A DNA stretch of 64,000 nucleotides from Paraburkholderia sp. BL9I2N2 (GTDB lineage Bacteria > Pseudomonadota > Gammaproteobacteria > Burkholderiales > Burkholderiaceae), in the NCBI RefSeq assembly GCF_004339745.1, contig NZ_SMGP01000004.1:930001-994000 (forward strand), in the 5' to 3' direction. The notes below the pieces were generated by a model. That model was given only the letters and a program-made list of their open reading frames with translations, was not told where the DNA came from and did not search any database. Shown piece by piece: positions 26,847 through 35,594 of the stretch (position 1 is its first letter; every line of letters starts with the position of its first letter). The translations under genes and the position numbers were made by a program.

Positions 26847-27566
26847 TTACGCTTTGCGTTTTTCCTTCCACGCCTCATAAGCGGCTTTGGTCGTTTCGTT
26901 CGGCGGGTAAGTACCGGGCAAGGCGGCGCCGTCACGAATCCGCTCGGTGAGAAACGCTTCGAGTTGCTCCTGTTCGGCAGCGGCTTGCGCAACCTCTACC
27001 GCCATTTTCAAAGGAATCACCACCACACCGTCCGCATCGCCGACGATCACGTCGCCAGGAAACACCGCGACGCCGCCGCAGCCGATCGGCACATTGATAT
27101 CCACCGCGTGATGGCGAATCAGATTGGGCGGCGCGCTCGCGCCCGCGCAGAACACGGGGATGCCGAGCGCCGCGATCGTCGTGCTGTCTCGCACCGGGCC
27201 GTCGGACACCATGCCCGCCACGCCGCGAACCTGCAAGCGTTGCGTCAGGATCGAACCGAACGACGCGCTGCCACGCTCACCGCGGCAATCCTGCACGAGC
27301 ACATGGCCGGCCGGAATCGTCTCGACACATTTGCGCTGGGCATACTCGGGATCGGCGAAGAGTTCGAGCACGTCGATGTCTTCCCGCGACGGAATGTTGC
27401 GCAGCGTAAACGCCGGCCCGACCAGATTTGCGCCGTTGTGCGCGGCGAGCGGCGCGACGCCCTGCATGAACGTATTGCGCAGGCCGCGCTTGAACAATTG
27501 AGTCGTCAGCGTGGCGGTGCTGACCTGGCGAAGGGCTTCGAGCGTGGCGGAGTCGAGATCGGACAT
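26847..27566 (-). CDS. RraA-like / HMG aldolase family protein
   Basis: A 239-residue protein of the RraA/dimethylmenaquinone methyltransferase-like fold. Recognisable blocks are GPAFTLRNIPSREDI, GSASFGSILTQRLQVRGVAGMVSDGPVRD (with the Arg-Asp pair used by 4-hydroxy-4-methyl-2-oxoglutarate aldolases) and PGDVIVGDADGVVVIP. The RD motif suggests a metal-dependent class II pyruvate aldolase or decarboxylase rather than an RNase E inhibitor. The start at 27566 (MSDLDSATL) is chosen because longer frames have no family sequence. No catabolic neighbours indicate the substrate. Confidence 0.85.
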   Translation of the reverse strand: MSDLDSATLEALRQVSTATLTTQLFKRGLRNTFMQGVAPLAAHNGANLVGPAFTLRNIPSREDIDVLELFADPEYAQRKCVETIPAGHVLVQDCRGERGSASFGSILTQRLQVRGVAGMVSDGPVRDSTTIAALGIPVFCAGASAPPNLIRHHAVDINVPIGCGGVAVFPGDVIVGDADGVVVIPLKMAVEVAQAAAEQEQLEAFLTERIRDGAALPGTYPPNETTKAAYEAWKEKRKA

Positions 27567-28046
27567 GGTGTCGGGCGGCCTCAAGGTGGGAAGCGGAAAA
27601 CGGGACATGGCAAGAGCATGACGCGCGGCGCCGCAGCGGGGCAATCCCCGATGCGGTGCGCCCACGATGATAGCGCCCCCCGCAGCCAGTTCAGCAAGGC
27701 CCGGCGCCGCGCCGCATTCGTCCGACGCCGAAGCCGGCGAGGCACGCAACGTGCTACTGATCGGTTGGATGTAAATGCAGGCGGCATCAACACAGGTCGC
27801 CGGCTTTGCAAAAGAACAGGAATGTGAAAAGAGGCGCCAGGCGGGAAGGGCCGTGCCAATGGGGTTTGCACGAGCCGCCGCGGCGAATCGGGAGTCGGCA
27901 TCGGTCAGCCATGACTGTGGCGGCGAGGGCCGGTTTTTCATTGGCGTGCAATTTTGGCGCGTTACTGTGCGCGCGTTGGTGCTCGGGCCATGTTTTACAA
28001 TCTTGGGCCCTGTGTGCAACTCGGCGTACGAAATCGAGTCGGAACC
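27567..28046 (+). other. Intergenic region between RraA-like gene and receiver gene
   Basis: Nothing convincingly coding was found in about 480 bases. A 91-codon open frame ending at 28050 has no ribosome site or family features. The last 100 bases before the receiver gene become more AT-rich and probably hold its promoter. Confidence 0.5.
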
Positions 28047-28559
28047 ATGAACAGCAATATCGCAGTCGCGCAAATCGGCGGCAAGCAGCAGGGCGAAACG
28101 TTGGCCAAGTCGGACGGCCTAACCGGTTTTTTAGAGCAACAACGGAAAATGAGCGGAGCATTGAGACTCGATCAGGCCACGATCGTGCTCGTAGAAGACG
28201 ACCCGGACAGCCGGGAATCGTTGACCCTATTACTCGAAGCGGAAGGCGCGCATGTCGTCGCTGTGGCGGATGCGGAAGAGGGCGTGGAGGCGGCACTGCG
28301 GTTATTGCCCGACGCCGTCGTGTGCGATCTGGAACTGCCCGCCATGGACGGTTTCTACCTGATCCAGCGCCTGCGCGACCACGAGATTCGTGGCGACCAC
28401 CCGCCGTCGGTGGCGGTGGCGCTCACCGGCCACACTGACGACGCCTACCGATTACGCAGCATCGGTGAAGGCTTCCAGCATTTCATGACCAAGCCGGCTT
28501 TGCCCGATGACCTCGTGACGCTGCTGCACGACGCAATTCACGCTCGCGCGGCGGGCTGA
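28047..28559 (+). CDS. Stand-alone receiver (CheY-like) response regulator
   Basis: A 170-residue protein consisting of a variable N-terminal arm (about 1-45) and one receiver domain. The acidic pair is in VLVEDDPDS, the phospho-acceptor is Asp94 in VVCDLELPAMDG, the switch Thr is in VALTGH, and the Lys is in FMTKPA. There is no DNA-binding or enzymatic output domain, so it must act through protein contacts. No kinase is adjacent. ATG 28047 is used; ATG 28149 would remove most of the arm and remains possible. Confidence 0.82.
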   Translation: MNSNIAVAQIGGKQQGETLAKSDGLTGFLEQQRKMSGALRLDQATIVLVEDDPDSRESLTLLLEAEGAHVVAVADAEEGVEAALRLLPDAVVCDLELPAMDGFYLIQRLRDHEIRGDHPPSVAVALTGHTDDAYRLRSIGEGFQHFMTKPALPDDLVTLLHDAIHARAAG

Positions 28560-28698
28560 ATCAGGGCTTCGAGGTAAACCCACGGATTCGCGGCACGGCT
28601 TGACAGCCGCGCCGTGACACGCCTGCATCCTCAGATGCCTGGCTTGATGGCAAAGTAGGGGGCGAGTGCGGTTTTGCGCACGTTGCCGTTCGTTGCCG

Positions 28699-29274
28699 CT
28701 ATTTGACGGCGGCGACAGGCGTTCCCGAATCCTTGCTCGACGCCGCCGCTTCCAACGCCTGGCAGGCAGAACACAATCCCTTCAATTCGATTTCATCGCT
28801 CGCGAGACGGTAGCCTGAGTCTTCGATTTGTGCGACGAGTGCCTGGCGCAGTTTCGGCTGATGCAATTCGGTGACGTTGCCGCATTGCTGGCACACCACC
28901 AGGATGCCGTGCTGGCATTGCGTCAGATCGTGGCAGACGGTGAACGCATTGATCGATTCGATCCGATGCACGAGCCCCGCCGAGAGCAGAAAGTCCAGCG
29001 CCCGGTACACCGTGGGCGGCGCCGAGCCGGGATGGATCTGGCGCATCTCGTCGAGCAGTGAATACGCTTTGGTGGCGCGCCCGGAATTCAGCAGCAATTC
29101 GAGCACTTTGCGACGGATCGGCGTGAGTTTTTCGCCGCGTTCGCGGCAATATTCTTCCGCGAGTGTCAGTGCGGCTTCCTGCGAAACACCGTGCGTGTGC
29201 CCCGGTTCATCGGAATGAGCGGAGGCGGCGGAGGTGGCTTTGTCGGCGGTCGCGGCGGGCTTGGCGGTCTTCAT
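28699..29274 (-). CDS. zur: Fur-family regulator, Zur-like
   Basis: A 191-residue regulator with a winged-helix domain (LTPIRRKVLELLLNSGRATKAYSLLDEM, PTVYRALDFLLSAGLVHRIES) and a dimerisation domain carrying two structural-zinc CxxC pairs (VCQQC and LCSAC) and a His/Cys sensing cluster (CHDLTQCQHG). The hydrophobic LLxSxGLVHRIES form and the Cys layout resemble Zur, the zinc-responsive repressor, rather than Fur or PerR. A His-containing N-terminal arm (HSDEPGHTHG) is present. Znu transporter genes are not in the window, so the metal assignment rests on sequence style only. Confidence 0.8.
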   Translation of the reverse strand: MKTAKPAATADKATSAASAHSDEPGHTHGVSQEAALTLAEEYCRERGEKLTPIRRKVLELLLNSGRATKAYSLLDEMRQIHPGSAPPTVYRALDFLLSAGLVHRIESINAFTVCHDLTQCQHGILVVCQQCGNVTELHQPKLRQALVAQIEDSGYRLASDEIELKGLCSACQALEAAASSKDSGTPVAAVK

Positions 29275-29406
29275 GCGTCGATTATAAAGGCCATCGCGTC
29301 TTGCCGTGCCGGCGCGCGAAGCGCGGGGCCGCCGCCTTGGCTATGCGCGGCATGATCGAGCGGTAGCGTGCGTGGCCAGAGCACGGGCCGCGCGCGGCCC
29401 GATGGC

Positions 29407-30033
29407 TCAAGTCAGCGGGAAGTCGACGTACTTCTTGAACCCCGTGCGCGTCGCAATGCGCGAATACCAGCGCTCCAGATTCGGCAGCGGCGGCCGCGCC
29501 ACGCCGTCCAGCCCGAACCAGCGTTTGGCGTAAGCGCCGATCACGATGTCGGCCAGCGTGAACTTCTCGCCTTCAAGGAAGAAACGTCCTTGCAGATGCG
29601 TGTCCAGCATGCGCCACAGCGCGGTGACGGCGTCGAAGTCGGTGGCGAGTCTGGCGGCGTCGCGCTCGGCGGCCGGCGTGCGCACGAGCGCCCAGAATAC
29701 CGGTCGTTCGGCGGGTTGCAGCGTGGACAGCGACCAGTCCAGCCAGCGGTCGACGCTGGCGCGCGATGCCGGCTCCGACGGATACAACAGACTGCCTTCG
29801 CCGTACTGCGTCACGAGATAACGCAGGATCGAGTTCGATTCCCACAGCACGAAGTCGTCGTCGACCAGCGTCGGGATCTTGCCGGTCGGGTTCATCGCGA
29901 GATAGTCGGCTTCGTTGTTACGGCCGAATTGCAGGCCGGCGTCGATACGGTCATACGGCAGCACCAGCTCATCGCAGCACCATAACACTTTCTGGACGTT
30001 GACCGAATTGGCGCGTCCCCAGATCGTAATCAT
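29407..30033 (-). CDS. Glutathione S-transferase family protein
   Basis: A 208-residue cytosolic GST. The thioredoxin-like domain begins MITIWGRANSVNVQKVLWCCDEL and contains the glutathione-binding NPTGKIPTLVDDD and WESNSILRYL. The all-helical domain contains FTLADIVIGAYAKRW with the conserved N-capping Asp. AAGGA lies 8 bases before the chosen ATG; the 300-codon upstream open frame is antisense to the helicase gene and rejected. The substrate is unknown. Confidence 0.88.
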   Translation of the reverse strand: MITIWGRANSVNVQKVLWCCDELVLPYDRIDAGLQFGRNNEADYLAMNPTGKIPTLVDDDFVLWESNSILRYLVTQYGEGSLLYPSEPASRASVDRWLDWSLSTLQPAERPVFWALVRTPAAERDAARLATDFDAVTALWRMLDTHLQGRFFLEGEKFTLADIVIGAYAKRWFGLDGVARPPLPNLERWYSRIATRTGFKKYVDFPLT

Positions 30034-30249
30034 CCGGTAAATCCTTTTCTTTACGTTGGTAAGCCGCGCCGGTCGCGCGGCGTTCAGCCAGTAACGATAC
30101 ACGATGCGGGTGATTTTGCGCGCCGCCGGGCGGCAGCCGGCCGGGCCGAAGATGGCGGGAAGCGCGTCTGAAAGCGACGCCCCGGCAGGCATTCGGCAAT
30201 GCGCGCGCGTTGCGTACAATGAGCCCCACCCGAATCCGACGAGGCACGC

Positions 30250-31935
30250 ATGGCCCGCATTGTTCCCGACGACTGGAAGAGCCTCGCCGCCACCGGCGCG
30301 GCGGCCCGCGAACGCGAAACGCTGGCGTTGCTCGAAGAGGCGCTGCCTGATGGCTACACCGTCTATCACGGCGTGCACTGGACGCGCCTGAACCAGAACT
30401 TCTCGGTGTTCGGCGAAGCCGACTTCGTGATCGTCAGCCCGGCTGGGCGCGTGATGATCGTCGAACAGAAAACCGGCTTTCTGCGCGAAACGCCGAAAGG
30501 GCTCGTCAAGGTCTATCTGCAGACCGAGCGCAATGTGGCGATCGCGCTCGCGCACACCATCGAAAGTCTGCATCGGCGCTTTACCGCGGCGTTTGGCGCG
30601 GGCACGTATTTCGTCGAGGAACTGCTGTACTGTCCGGACCACATCGTCAAGGACGCGGCGATCGCCGGCGTGAATCCCGCGCGGATCGTGGATGCAACGC
30701 GGAAAGACCGGCTCGCGGCGATCATCCGCGAAGCCTTGCCGGCCGACGAACCGCACCTTGTCTGCGCGCCGAAAATCCACCACTTTCTCGCCGACGAACT
30801 GGCGCTCACGCCCGACGCGAGCGCGCTGGTCGGGCAAGCAGGCACGCTCGTCACGCGGCTCGCGGGCGGTCTTGCGACATGGGCGCGGCGGCTCGAGTTC
30901 GCGCCGTTCCGGCTGCGCGTGATCGGCACGGCCGGCTCCGGCAAGACGCAACTCGCGGTGCAGGTCATGAAGGACGCGGTGGCGCGCGGCCAGCGTCCGC
31001 TATACGTGTGCTTCAACCGGCCGCTGGCGGATCACATCGCACGGGTCGCGCCGCCTGAGGCGAAGGTAGCGAACTATCACCAGCTGTGCGACTGGATCGC
31101 GCGCGACGCGGGCCGCGAACCCGATTTCCAGGCGGGCGATGTGTTCGACCAGCTCGAAACGACTTTCGCCGATACGCCGATCGATCCGCGCTGGCAATTC
31201 GACGTGCTGATCGTCGACGAAGGCCAGGACTTCCAGCAGCCGTGGGTCGCTGCGCTCGAACGTCTGTTGCGCCCCGGCGCCGCGTGGTGGTGGCTCGAAG
31301 ACCCGCTGCAGAATCTGTACATGCGTGAACCCGTCGCGCTACCCGGCTGGACCACGCTGAAGGAAACCACCAACTATCGCAGCCCGCGCGACATCCTCGA
31401 TTACGTGCGCGACGTGGTCGGCGCCTCGGTGCCGGTCGCCGCGGCGCTCGCGTCCGGCAGTCCGTTCGACGGCTCCGATATCTCGCTCTCGGTCTACGAC
31501 GAAGCGAATGCCGCCGAAGGCAGCATCGAGGCCACCAAGCGCGCGATCACGCAGGCGCTCTCGCTCGGCTTTCGCAAGCAGGACATCGTGGTGCTGTCGT
31601 TTCGCGGCCGCGAGGGCTCGGCGATGAGCGCGCTGGATCAACTCGGGCCGCATCGGCTGCGCAGTTTCACGGGCAAGTACGATCTGTTCGGCAACCCCGA
31701 ATACCGCGAAGGCGACGTGCTGTTCGAGTCAATCTACCGCTTCAAGGGACAGGCGGCGCCGTGCGTGATATTCACCGAGGTCGACTTCGAGACTTTCGAC
31801 GAACGCATCGCGCGCAAGCTGTTCGTCGGCGCCACGCGCGCGACGATGAAGCTGATCGTCGTCGCGTCGCAGCGGGCCGCGCGGCATCTGCACTTGCGCG
31901 ACGGCAAGGAGATCAAGGAAGCGAAAGAAGTCTAG
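30250..31935 (+). CDS. NERD-domain protein fused to UvrD-like helicase
   Basis: A 561-residue protein. The N-terminal NERD nuclease-related domain (about 15-130) has GEADFVIVSPAGRVMIVEQK, with Asp, Glu and Lys of the PD-(D/E)xK-like site. A superfamily 1 helicase core follows: Walker A GTAGSGKT at 226-233, Walker B DEGQD from Asp323, and the C-terminal FVGATRA motif near 538. NERD-helicases are thought to process DNA, but few are characterised. It is divergent from the GST gene and converges with a PRTase-HAD gene 11 bp away. Confidence 0.85.
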   Translation: MARIVPDDWKSLAATGAAARERETLALLEEALPDGYTVYHGVHWTRLNQNFSVFGEADFVIVSPAGRVMIVEQKTGFLRETPKGLVKVYLQTERNVAIALAHTIESLHRRFTAAFGAGTYFVEELLYCPDHIVKDAAIAGVNPARIVDATRKDRLAAIIREALPADEPHLVCAPKIHHFLADELALTPDASALVGQAGTLVTRLAGGLATWARRLEFAPFRLRVIGTAGSGKTQLAVQVMKDAVARGQRPLYVCFNRPLADHIARVAPPEAKVANYHQLCDWIARDAGREPDFQAGDVFDQLETTFADTPIDPRWQFDVLIVDEGQDFQQPWVAALERLLRPGAAWWWLEDPLQNLYMREPVALPGWTTLKETTNYRSPRDILDYVRDVVGASVPVAAALASGSPFDGSDISLSVYDEANAAEGSIEATKRAITQALSLGFRKQDIVVLSFRGREGSAMSALDQLGPHRLRSFTGKYDLFGNPEYREGDVLFESIYRFKGQAAPCVIFTEVDFETFDERIARKLFVGATRATMKLIVVASQRAARHLHLRDGKEIKEAKEV

Positions 31936-31946
31936 CGCTCAGGCGC

Positions 31947-32894
31947 TCAGGTCCACGCGCGAGCACCGACCAGCATGCCGGTTTGCGTGGCCGCGTCCCA
32001 CCAGATCACCCGCAAGAGCGGCGCTTGCTGCGCGATCAGCAGCGCCTGCACCGGATCGCTCTCGATGAAATGCGTGACGCCGCCGCGCAGTGCGGCCGCG
32101 GCCTTGTGCGCGGCGCTGCCGGCGGGACTTTCATCGTGCGTGTCGGGCGTGCGCATCACCAGTTGCAGATGGCCGAAGCCGTGCCGCGCGAGCCACGTTT
32201 CGGTGCGCGCGCGATCCACTTCCGGCCGGCCGGTGATGATCGTGCGAACCCGCTGCAAGTCGATCTCCGGCAGCACCTCGAACGGCAGCAGCGCATCGCG
32301 TTCGGCGAGCGCGGCGGCCAGGTCCTCGTCGTAACGCGCGAGCGGCACGTCGGGCAGCAGAATGCCGTCGAGGTCGATCGCGTAGGTGGCGTATTCGTGA
32401 TCGTCGGCCATCGCGGGCGCGGCGCCTGATTCGACGCGCGCCCAGTCGTCGCGATAACGCTCGGTGTACGCCTGGCGCTCCCACGGAAACAGTGCGAAGT
32501 AGCCGCGCGCGTCGATTGCATAGTCGGGTTGCGTGCGGCTCAGGTCGTCGACGGCGCCGGTCAGCGTCCTGACCACGAGACCGTGCTGCTGAAGAAACGC
32601 GATGCAATCGGTCAGCGTAAATCCGCGCCCGGCGATGTCCTCGCACAGCAGCACGGTCGAACCCGCGGGCGGCATCGGCAGCGTCGAATCCCAGGCCACC
32701 GTGCGCGCCTGGCGGTCGTAGCGCAGAAAGGCGACCGGCGTTCCGACGGCATGCGAGACCATCAGCGCGAGCGGCGCGCCGCCGCGCAGAATGCCGATCG
32801 CCATCGTGAAGCGCTCCGCCAGCAAGGCAGGCTGCAGCGATTCGATCCAGTGATCGAGTTGTTCGTACGTCAGGGGCAAAACCGGCTTGTTCAT
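31947..32894 (-). CDS. Phosphoribosyltransferase-HAD hydrolase fusion
   Basis: A 315-residue two-domain protein. The N-terminal part (about 1-135) is a type I phosphoribosyltransferase with a PRPP-binding loop VLLCEDIAGRGFT at 81-93. The C-terminal part (about 165-310) is a HAD hydrolase with motif I DLDG (Asp174 and Asp176), motif II Thr221 in IITGRP, motif III Lys264 and motif IV ESDP (278-281). The substrate is unknown. Similar PRTase and HAD pairs are described in tellurium-resistance-linked biosynthetic modules, but no ter genes are present here. The start is the first Met giving a family-like N-terminus. Confidence 0.78.
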   Translation of the reverse strand: MNKPVLPLTYEQLDHWIESLQPALLAERFTMAIGILRGGAPLALMVSHAVGTPVAFLRYDRQARTVAWDSTLPMPPAGSTVLLCEDIAGRGFTLTDCIAFLQQHGLVVRTLTGAVDDLSRTQPDYAIDARGYFALFPWERQAYTERYRDDWARVESGAAPAMADDHEYATYAIDLDGILLPDVPLARYDEDLAAALAERDALLPFEVLPEIDLQRVRTIITGRPEVDRARTETWLARHGFGHLQLVMRTPDTHDESPAGSAAHKAAAALRGGVTHFIESDPVQALLIAQQAPLLRVIWWDAATQTGMLVGARAWT

Positions 32895-32960
32895 GACTCG
32901 TGGGGCGTCGCGTGGCGCGGGTGGGGCGGGCGTCTCTGGCGCGGCCGAGGGACCTCGTTT

Positions 32961-32988
32961 TTGAGACAAAGAATTTTGGCGATATTAT
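32961..32988 (+). promoter_or_regulatory. Sigma-70-type promoter for the molybdopterin-fold/kinase operon
   Basis: TTGAGA and TATTAT are separated by 16 bases in an AT-rich island within GC-rich DNA, facing the gene at 33145. Transcription would begin near 32995, leaving a leader of about 150 bases. Confidence 0.6.
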
Positions 32989-33005
32989 GCATGCGGTTCA
33001 AAGAT

Positions 33006-33041
33006 CGCGCGTCGGGGTGACGCGCGGCACCCCGACGCGCG
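33006..33041 (+). other. Strong stem-loop in the leader of the kinase operon
   Basis: Perfect 14-bp GC-rich arms (33006-33019 and 33028-33041) surround an 8-base loop. It lies just after the predicted transcription start, so it would form at the 5' end of the mRNA. It has no T-run and is not a standard terminator. Confidence 0.7.
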
Positions 33042-33144
33042 AAGCGAGACCGCGGCCGGGGCGAGGGGCGGCGGGCCGGCACGAGACCGAGCCGGCGACT
33101 GTCAGGCCGCCCGCAAGAAAATAGATAACGGAATAAAAAAGCAG

Positions 33145-33687
33145 ATGACCAACTCGACCACCAGGGTGAATGACCGAAAACGCGCCGTCACGGGCGCACG
33201 CTGGGCTGCGGGCCTCGTCCTCGCGCTGGCCGCGTGGAGTGCGCAGGCTCAGTCGGAACAGCCACTTTTAGCGCTCGACGTGCAAGGCAAGATCGGCAAG
33301 ACCACCGATGCCGCGCACAAGACATACCGCCTCACCGAAGCTCAACTGCTCGCTCTGCCGGTCCATTCGATCACGACCTCGACCACGTGGACGCCGCGCT
33401 CCACCTTCACAGGACCGCTGCTGGCGGATATTCTGAAGACCGTCGGCGCATATGGCAGCCAGGTCGAGATCCATACGCTCGACGACTATACCTACACCAT
33501 TCCGGTGTCGGACTGCGATCGCTATGGCGTGGTCGTTGCGTACAGCATGAACGGCCGGCGTCTGAAGATCAGCGACTTCGGGCCGCTGTTCCTTATCTAC
33601 CCGCGCGATGCGTTCCCGGATGAACTCACGGGCGCCTCGGGCGATTCGAAATTCGTATGGCAGATCAAGGCCCTCATCGTCAAATAA
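33145..33687 (+). CDS. Exported molybdopterin-oxidoreductase-fold protein lacking the Mo-ligand Cys
   Basis: A 180-residue protein with a signal peptide (cleavage near WSAQAQ, about residue 36) and a single small domain of the sulfite-oxidase Moco-binding fold: YRLTEAQLLALPVHSITTSTTWTPRSTFTGPLL, then DDYTYTIPVSD and GPLFLIYPRD. The only Cys is residue 124 in SDCDRYG, not at the Mo-ligand position expected in sulfite oxidase or YedY. It is much shorter than those enzymes. Its stop overlaps the start of a hybrid histidine kinase (TAATG), so it may be a periplasmic sensory partner. This role is inference. Confidence 0.78.
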   Translation: MTNSTTRVNDRKRAVTGARWAAGLVLALAAWSAQAQSEQPLLALDVQGKIGKTTDAAHKTYRLTEAQLLALPVHSITTSTTWTPRSTFTGPLLADILKTVGAYGSQVEIHTLDDYTYTIPVSDCDRYGVVVAYSMNGRRLKISDFGPLFLIYPRDAFPDELTGASGDSKFVWQIKALIVK

Positions 33688-35513
33688 TGCGCCATCCGTG
33701 GCGCCGTGCGCTCTACGTGCTGATCTGGCTGACCGCGCTCGCGGCGCCGGTCGGCGCGATCGGCTATCTGTTGTACGCGAATCTGCTCAACCCGCGCGCC
33801 ACCGAGCAGTTGACCGGCTCGTACGACGGCTTCTACTGGGACGCCGCGCAACTGCAAATCGCTTACGCGCGCTTCGAGAATCAGTTGCTGCTGTATCAGT
33901 CGGGTGTCGACGACGACTATCAGCGGCTCATGCTGCGTTACCAGTTGCTGCAATCCAAGCTGCACGTGATGGCCGGTTCCACGCGCCGGCTGACTACCCA
34001 GCTCTCGCTGCTGCAAAGGCAGCTGGACGAAATCCATGCGCTCGATCAGTTGCTGGGCGGCATCGAACCCGAAGTCGACGCGCTGCCGAAAGACCGCAGC
34101 CAGGCCAACCGGATCGTCGCGCAACTGCGTCAGCACTGGAACGAGGTCAACGATCTCGCGCTGAGCCGCCGTTTCGCCGACGTCGCCGATCGCGAAGCGA
34201 TGAACCGCGACTTCATCGACAAGCGTCGCATCCTGTTCGCCGGCGGCATGTTGCTGCTGTTGCTCTCGGCGGCGGCGACGCTGTTGCTCGTGCTGAACGG
34301 ACGGCGCCGGACGCGCCTGATGCATCAGCAGCACGCGGCGCTCGAAGCCGAGCACCAGGCGAGCCGCGCCGCGCGCGAGGCGAGCCATGCGAAGGACGCG
34401 TTTCTCGGCATGATCAGCCACGAACTGCGCACGCCGTTGCATGCGATCGTGTCGTCGATCGAATTGCTGGGCTTCAACTATCACTCCGAGGCGGACCGCA
34501 AGGTGATCCAGCGGCTCGAAACCGCGGCGCGGCATCTGGAGGCACAGATGAAAGATCTGACCGACTATGCGCGCCTCGGCGCCGGCAAGCTCGAGTTGCG
34601 TCACGAGCATTTCGAGCCGCGCGAACTGCTGGCGTCGATCGTCGATGAACATGCGATGTCGGCCGCCGCGCGCGGTCTGCAACTGGAGAGCGAGGCGAGC
34701 GGCATGAGTGGTCTCGTCGATTCCGATCCGCACCGCATCCGCCAGATCGTCAACAACCTCGTCACCAACGCGATCCGCTATACCGAGACCGGCACGGTGC
34801 GCGTGCAGTTGCGGCAGCGGCCGGCGATGCTGGTTTTCGTCGTCAGCGATACGGGGCCTGGCGTGCCGCATGCGCAGATTCCGCTCATCTTCCAGGAGTT
34901 CACTCAACTGGACGCGTCGCGCACGCGCCGCTTCGAAGGCGCGGGCATGGGGCTGACGATCGTGCAGGGGCTGGTCAAACTGTTCGGCGGCACCGTCGAG
35001 GTGGCGAGCAAGGTCGGCGAGGGCACCACCTTCACCGTGACGATTCCGGTTACGCCGGTCGCGGCTGCGCAGCCGCGGGATGTGGCGGCGCGCGCCGAGC
35101 CAGGTGGTGGCGCGCGTCCGTGCGTGCTGATCGTCGACGACAACCGCCTGATCCGCGAGTCGCTCAGCGAAATGATCGCGCACATGAATTTCGACGCGCA
35201 CGCCGTCGCCAATGCCGACGATGCGCTCGCCTGGCTCGATGCGCGCCGTTGCGACGTGGTGTTGCTCGATCTGCACATGCCCGAGCGCGACGGCTATACG
35301 TTTCTCGCGGACTTCGCCACGCGGGGCGGGCCGTCCGCGGGTGTGCCGGTGATCGTGGTCAGCGCGTATGCGCCGGAGGAGGAAGTAGCCGGAGGGGCGG
35401 AAGAAGGAGAAGCCGGCTCGCAGCCGTTCTTCGAAGCGTTATTAAAGCCGGTACATTACGAGGAGCTCCGCAGCGCGTTGCAGCGGGCTTTGGCTTCGCG
35501 GCATACGGTGTGA
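33687..35513 (+). CDS. Hybrid histidine kinase with C-terminal receiver
   Basis: A 608-residue inner-membrane kinase. Two transmembrane helices (about 8-30 and 183-205) enclose a periplasmic, mostly helical sensor. The HisKA domain has His245 in SHELRTPLH; the ATPase has N-box IVNNLVTNAI, G1 DTGPGVPH and G2 GAGMGLTIVQGL. The receiver has Asp528 in LLDLHMPERDG and Lys in LLKPVH. It shares a TAATG overlap with the upstream exported protein. The BetR-receiver gene converges on it 81 bp away and could be its output partner. Confidence 0.88.
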   Translation: MRHPWRRALYVLIWLTALAAPVGAIGYLLYANLLNPRATEQLTGSYDGFYWDAAQLQIAYARFENQLLLYQSGVDDDYQRLMLRYQLLQSKLHVMAGSTRRLTTQLSLLQRQLDEIHALDQLLGGIEPEVDALPKDRSQANRIVAQLRQHWNEVNDLALSRRFADVADREAMNRDFIDKRRILFAGGMLLLLLSAAATLLLVLNGRRRTRLMHQQHAALEAEHQASRAAREASHAKDAFLGMISHELRTPLHAIVSSIELLGFNYHSEADRKVIQRLETAARHLEAQMKDLTDYARLGAGKLELRHEHFEPRELLASIVDEHAMSAAARGLQLESEASGMSGLVDSDPHRIRQIVNNLVTNAIRYTETGTVRVQLRQRPAMLVFVVSDTGPGVPHAQIPLIFQEFTQLDASRTRRFEGAGMGLTIVQGLVKLFGGTVEVASKVGEGTTFTVTIPVTPVAAAQPRDVAARAEPGGGARPCVLIVDDNRLIRESLSEMIAHMNFDAHAVANADDALAWLDARRCDVVLLDLHMPERDGYTFLADFATRGGPSAGVPVIVVSAYAPEEEVAGGAEEGEAGSQPFFEALLKPVHYEELRSALQRALASRHTV

Positions 35514-35594
35514 TGCGAAGCGTGGCGGCCGGGCGAAGGTGGGCATCAACCTGAGCACACGCCTTCAGCCGTTTGCCGGCGCGAGTGGATCCGC

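Noticed and set aside
27775..28050. 91-codon open frame ending in an ATGA overlap with the receiver gene
   Set aside because: The overlap looks like translational coupling, but there is no ribosome site, domain or plausible protein composition.
30034..30951. Long upstream extension of the glutathione transferase frame
   Set aside because: It is antisense to the NERD-helicase and would precede the canonical GST N-terminus.
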